In this document: piece by piece, positions 6,137 through 7,471 of the stretch
Position numbering within the stretch: position 1 is the first letter of the stretch
Layout of the letters: each line of letters starts with the position of its first letter
Assembly: GCA_002455655.1 (NCBI GenBank)
Contig: DKLF01000139.1
Span: forward strand, 1-7,471
Origin: Oscillibacter sp. UBA6647
GTDB taxonomy: Bacteria; Bacillota; Clostridia; Oscillospirales; Oscillospiraceae
Direction: 5' to 3'
DNA length: 7,471 nucleotides
Made by a program: the position numbers and the translations under genes
The notes under the pieces: generated by a model
Seen by the model: only the letters and a program-made list of their open reading frames with translations
Told to the model about the DNA's origin: nothing
The model's database searches: none

Positions 6137-6173
6137 AAAAGAGCCATGCAGACACGTCTGCATGGCTCTTTTT
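6137..6173 (+). terminator. Strong intrinsic terminator of the hemerythrin gene, also usable from the minus strand
   Basis: AAAAGAGCCATGCAGAC (6137-6153) is perfectly complementary to 6156-6172, a 17-bp stem with only AC between the arms, followed by T. Counting stem bases, the 3' side ends in a run of five T on the plus strand. On the minus strand it ends in four T. It begins 4 bp after the hemerythrin stop, and the convergent lysR gene ends about 120 bp further on, so it may serve both. Confidence 0.93.
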
Positions 6174-6294
6174 CCATATTTTTCCGCCGTGCGCTTTGCA
6201 AAACCGGCGGGTGTTTTGATTCTTCCGGGGAAAGAACCCGGCGGGGATTCCCCGGGACACTGCACGGGGCGCTTTATGAGACACTTTGCGGGAT

Positions 6295-7212
6295 TTAGAA
6301 CATGGTGGTCAATTCTGTCAGAAATTCTTGCAAAAGGGCGGAAACGGTGTGGTTTTTGCGGGTTACGTAGTAGTGGACCAGCGTGTTCCCCTCTCCCTCA
6401 AGCGGGAAGGAGGTGAAGGCATAATGCTGGGAATGCTTCCAGGGGGTGCAGCTAAGAAAAAAGTTGTCCGAATGAGCGGCGATATCCTGAAGGGTGGCGC
6501 TTTCATTGCAGGAAATCACGAGATTGGGCGGCTGTTCAAACAGGTGCGTCACGGATTCGGAGCGCTGGTCATAAAACACATCAAAGTTTTCCGTCTCTTC
6601 CGCAATCAGATACGGATAACGGGTGATCTGCTCCAGAGAGCGGGCTTCGGCGGCGGGATGGTCCTCGCGCATCACGGCGCTGATGACGCTTTCCCCCAGC
6701 TCCGTATAATTCAGGCTTTTGGCGCTGGCAATGCGGGGCATACGCCGCCGCTGGGACTTAGGGATGAACACAATTCCAAGGTCTGAGCGGCCGTTTTCCA
6801 CATCGTCCAGAACATCCGAAAACGCACGCTTCTCCAGTCGGATATAGGTGGGCGGAAAGTCCGGCTGAGTCAGGGTTTCCTGCATGTGGATCATGGGCGT
6901 GGAGAGAAAATAGGCCCGCATGGAGGAAATGCGCAGATATTGCTTGCGGCCGCGGTGCCGTGCGGCATAGAGATTTTCGACAAAGCTCTTCCGCCCGATA
7001 ATATCCTCCGCATAGTTGAGAAATTCCCGGCCCTCGTTGGTGACAAGCACGCCCTTTTTCGTCCGCTGGAAGATTTCTATACCCAGCTCTTCCTCCAACT
7101 GCTTGAGGGTGTTGCTCACGTTGCTCTGGTGCGTATAAAGCTGCTCCGCCGCTTTGTTGATGGAGGCACATTTGGCGACCGAGACGGCAAAAATAAGCTG
7201 TTGAAATGTCAT
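6295..7212 (-). CDS. LysR-family transcriptional regulator
   Basis: A 305-residue protein of the usual LysR length. The N-terminal winged helix-turn-helix reads ASINKAAEQLYTHQSNVSNT (16-35, recognition helix about 29-36), followed by LKQLEEELGIEIFQRTKKG (36-54) and VLVTNEGREFLNYAE (55-69), all classic LysR positions. The linker helix then leads to an effector-binding domain (about 91-300) starting YLRISSMRAYF. The inducer cannot be deduced. ATG 7212 is the natural start, MTFQQLIFAVSVA; its ribosome binding site is poor (AAAGGGA about 12-13 nt away), suggesting low expression. It converges on the hemerythrin gene and has no partner in the window. LysR regulators often control a divergent gene, which would lie right of base 7471. 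Confidence 0.94.
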   Translation of the reverse strand: MTFQQLIFAVSVAKCASINKAAEQLYTHQSNVSNTLKQLEEELGIEIFQRTKKGVLVTNEGREFLNYAEDIIGRKSFVENLYAARHRGRKQYLRISSMRAYFLSTPMIHMQETLTQPDFPPTYIRLEKRAFSDVLDDVENGRSDLGIVFIPKSQRRRMPRIASAKSLNYTELGESVISAVMREDHPAAEARSLEQITRYPYLIAEETENFDVFYDQRSESVTHLFEQPPNLVISCNESATLQDIAAHSDNFFLSCTPWKHSQHYAFTSFPLEGEGNTLVHYYVTRKNHTVSALLQEFLTELTTMF

Positions 7213-7297
7213 AACCGGGCCTGTCCCTTTCCGCTGCGCAATGGGAAGCCGGGAAAGCCGCCCGTTTTGCTTCCGTGCAGCCGACCGTCATCCTGTG

Positions 7298-7333
7298 AAG
7301 AATGCATCGGGCGCGGGAGAAAAATGCATTCTT
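7298..7333. repeat. 10-bp inverted repeat in the lysR leader
   Basis: AAGAATGCAT (7298-7307) and ATGCATTCTT (7324-7333) are exact reverse complements separated by 16 bp. The pair lies between the lysR promoter and its start codon, about 35-70 nt into the transcript. It may be a protein operator, with each arm holding the palindrome ATGCAT, or an mRNA hairpin with a GC-rich loop. Direct evidence is the symmetry only. Confidence 0.7.
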
Positions 7334-7374
7334 TGTGAGAAGCCGTGCCGGAAACCGCAGACTTTTAATTTGTT

Positions 7375-7403
7375 ATTATACCTTTTTACGGCGAAATATG
7401 CAA
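7375..7403 (-). promoter_or_regulatory. Promoter of the lysR-type gene
   Basis: On the minus strand TTGCAT (7398-7403) is followed after 17 bp by a perfect TATAAT (7375-7380). Transcription would start near 7368, giving a leader of about 155 nt. An 8-bp inverted repeat, TTTTACGG (7384-7391) and CCGTAAAA (7422-7429), flanks the -35 box: one arm in the spacer, one just upstream. It could serve autoregulation. Confidence 0.75.
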
Positions 7404-7453
7404 GGACAAGCAAGACAGACACCGTAAAAGAACCGCCAACTATGTGGAATTCA

Positions 7454-7459
7454 TATAAT
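7454..7459 (+). promoter_or_regulatory. Possible divergent -10 box at the right edge
   Basis: TATAAT on the plus strand, 51 bp upstream of the lysR -35 and pointing away from it. There is no recognisable -35 box 17 bp before it (AACCGC at 7431-7436), as is common for promoters that need a LysR activator. No gene is visible before the window ends. Confidence 0.3.
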
Positions 7460-7471
7460 TACTGGTATGTT

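Noticed and set aside
6225..6260. GC-rich inverted repeat CCGGGGAA/TTCCCCGG as a lysR terminator
   Set aside because: The arms pair over 8 bp, but no U-run follows on the minus strand; the strong hairpin at 6137-6173 is a better shared terminator.
1..7471. CRISPR arrays, tRNA or rRNA genes, insertion sequences, toxin-antitoxin or defence genes
   Set aside because: No spaced direct repeats, RNA gene consensus, transposase motifs or terminal inverted repeats were seen on either strand.

Overview
The window looks like a chromosomal stretch of a GC-rich member of the Bacillota, most likely a gut-type Clostridia (Oscillospiraceae-like). This rests on gene content, purine-rich GGAGG-type ribosome binding sites, occasional GTG and TTG starts, a lipoprotein-type PstS, and AT-rich promoter regions between GC-rich genes. 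The genus is inference; no rRNA or tRNA gene is present to anchor it.

Left part (1-3225, minus strand): a high-affinity phosphate uptake operon, transcribed right to left as pstS-pstC-pstA-pstB, with pstB cut by the window edge. PstS is the lipid-anchored phosphate-binding protein, PstC and PstA form the membrane channel, and PstB is the ATPase. A perfect 16-bp stem hairpin lies between pstS and pstC and probably lowers expression of the permease genes relative to pstS. pstC/pstA and pstA/pstB are so tightly packed that translation is likely coupled. PstA has lost the conserved charged residues of its GETAP-type motif.

Middle (3226-5677): an AT-rich divergent promoter region with a near-perfect 17-bp palindrome, then a plus-strand operon. 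It encodes a class I SAM-dependent methyltransferase (frameshifted near its 5' end), an intact THEP1-like nucleoside triphosphatase, and a MoeA-like molybdopterin protein. The last lacks roughly 100 residues of its C-terminal half, and its apparent natural C-terminus lies in another frame. Such a set points to molybdenum-cofactor maturation or insertion, but two of the three genes look damaged here: either a decaying operon or sequencing errors.

Right part (5678-7471): a monocistronic bacteriohemerythrin-like gene with a near-consensus promoter, in which one expected His iron ligand is Gln. It ends at a strong, symmetrical terminator and faces a convergent lysR-type regulator gene on the minus strand. 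The lysR gene has a near-consensus promoter, a leader of about 155 nt holding a 10-bp dyad, and inverted repeats around the promoter. A possible divergent -10 box at the right edge suggests the regulator's target lies just outside the window. No CRISPR array, insertion sequence, tRNA or rRNA was seen.
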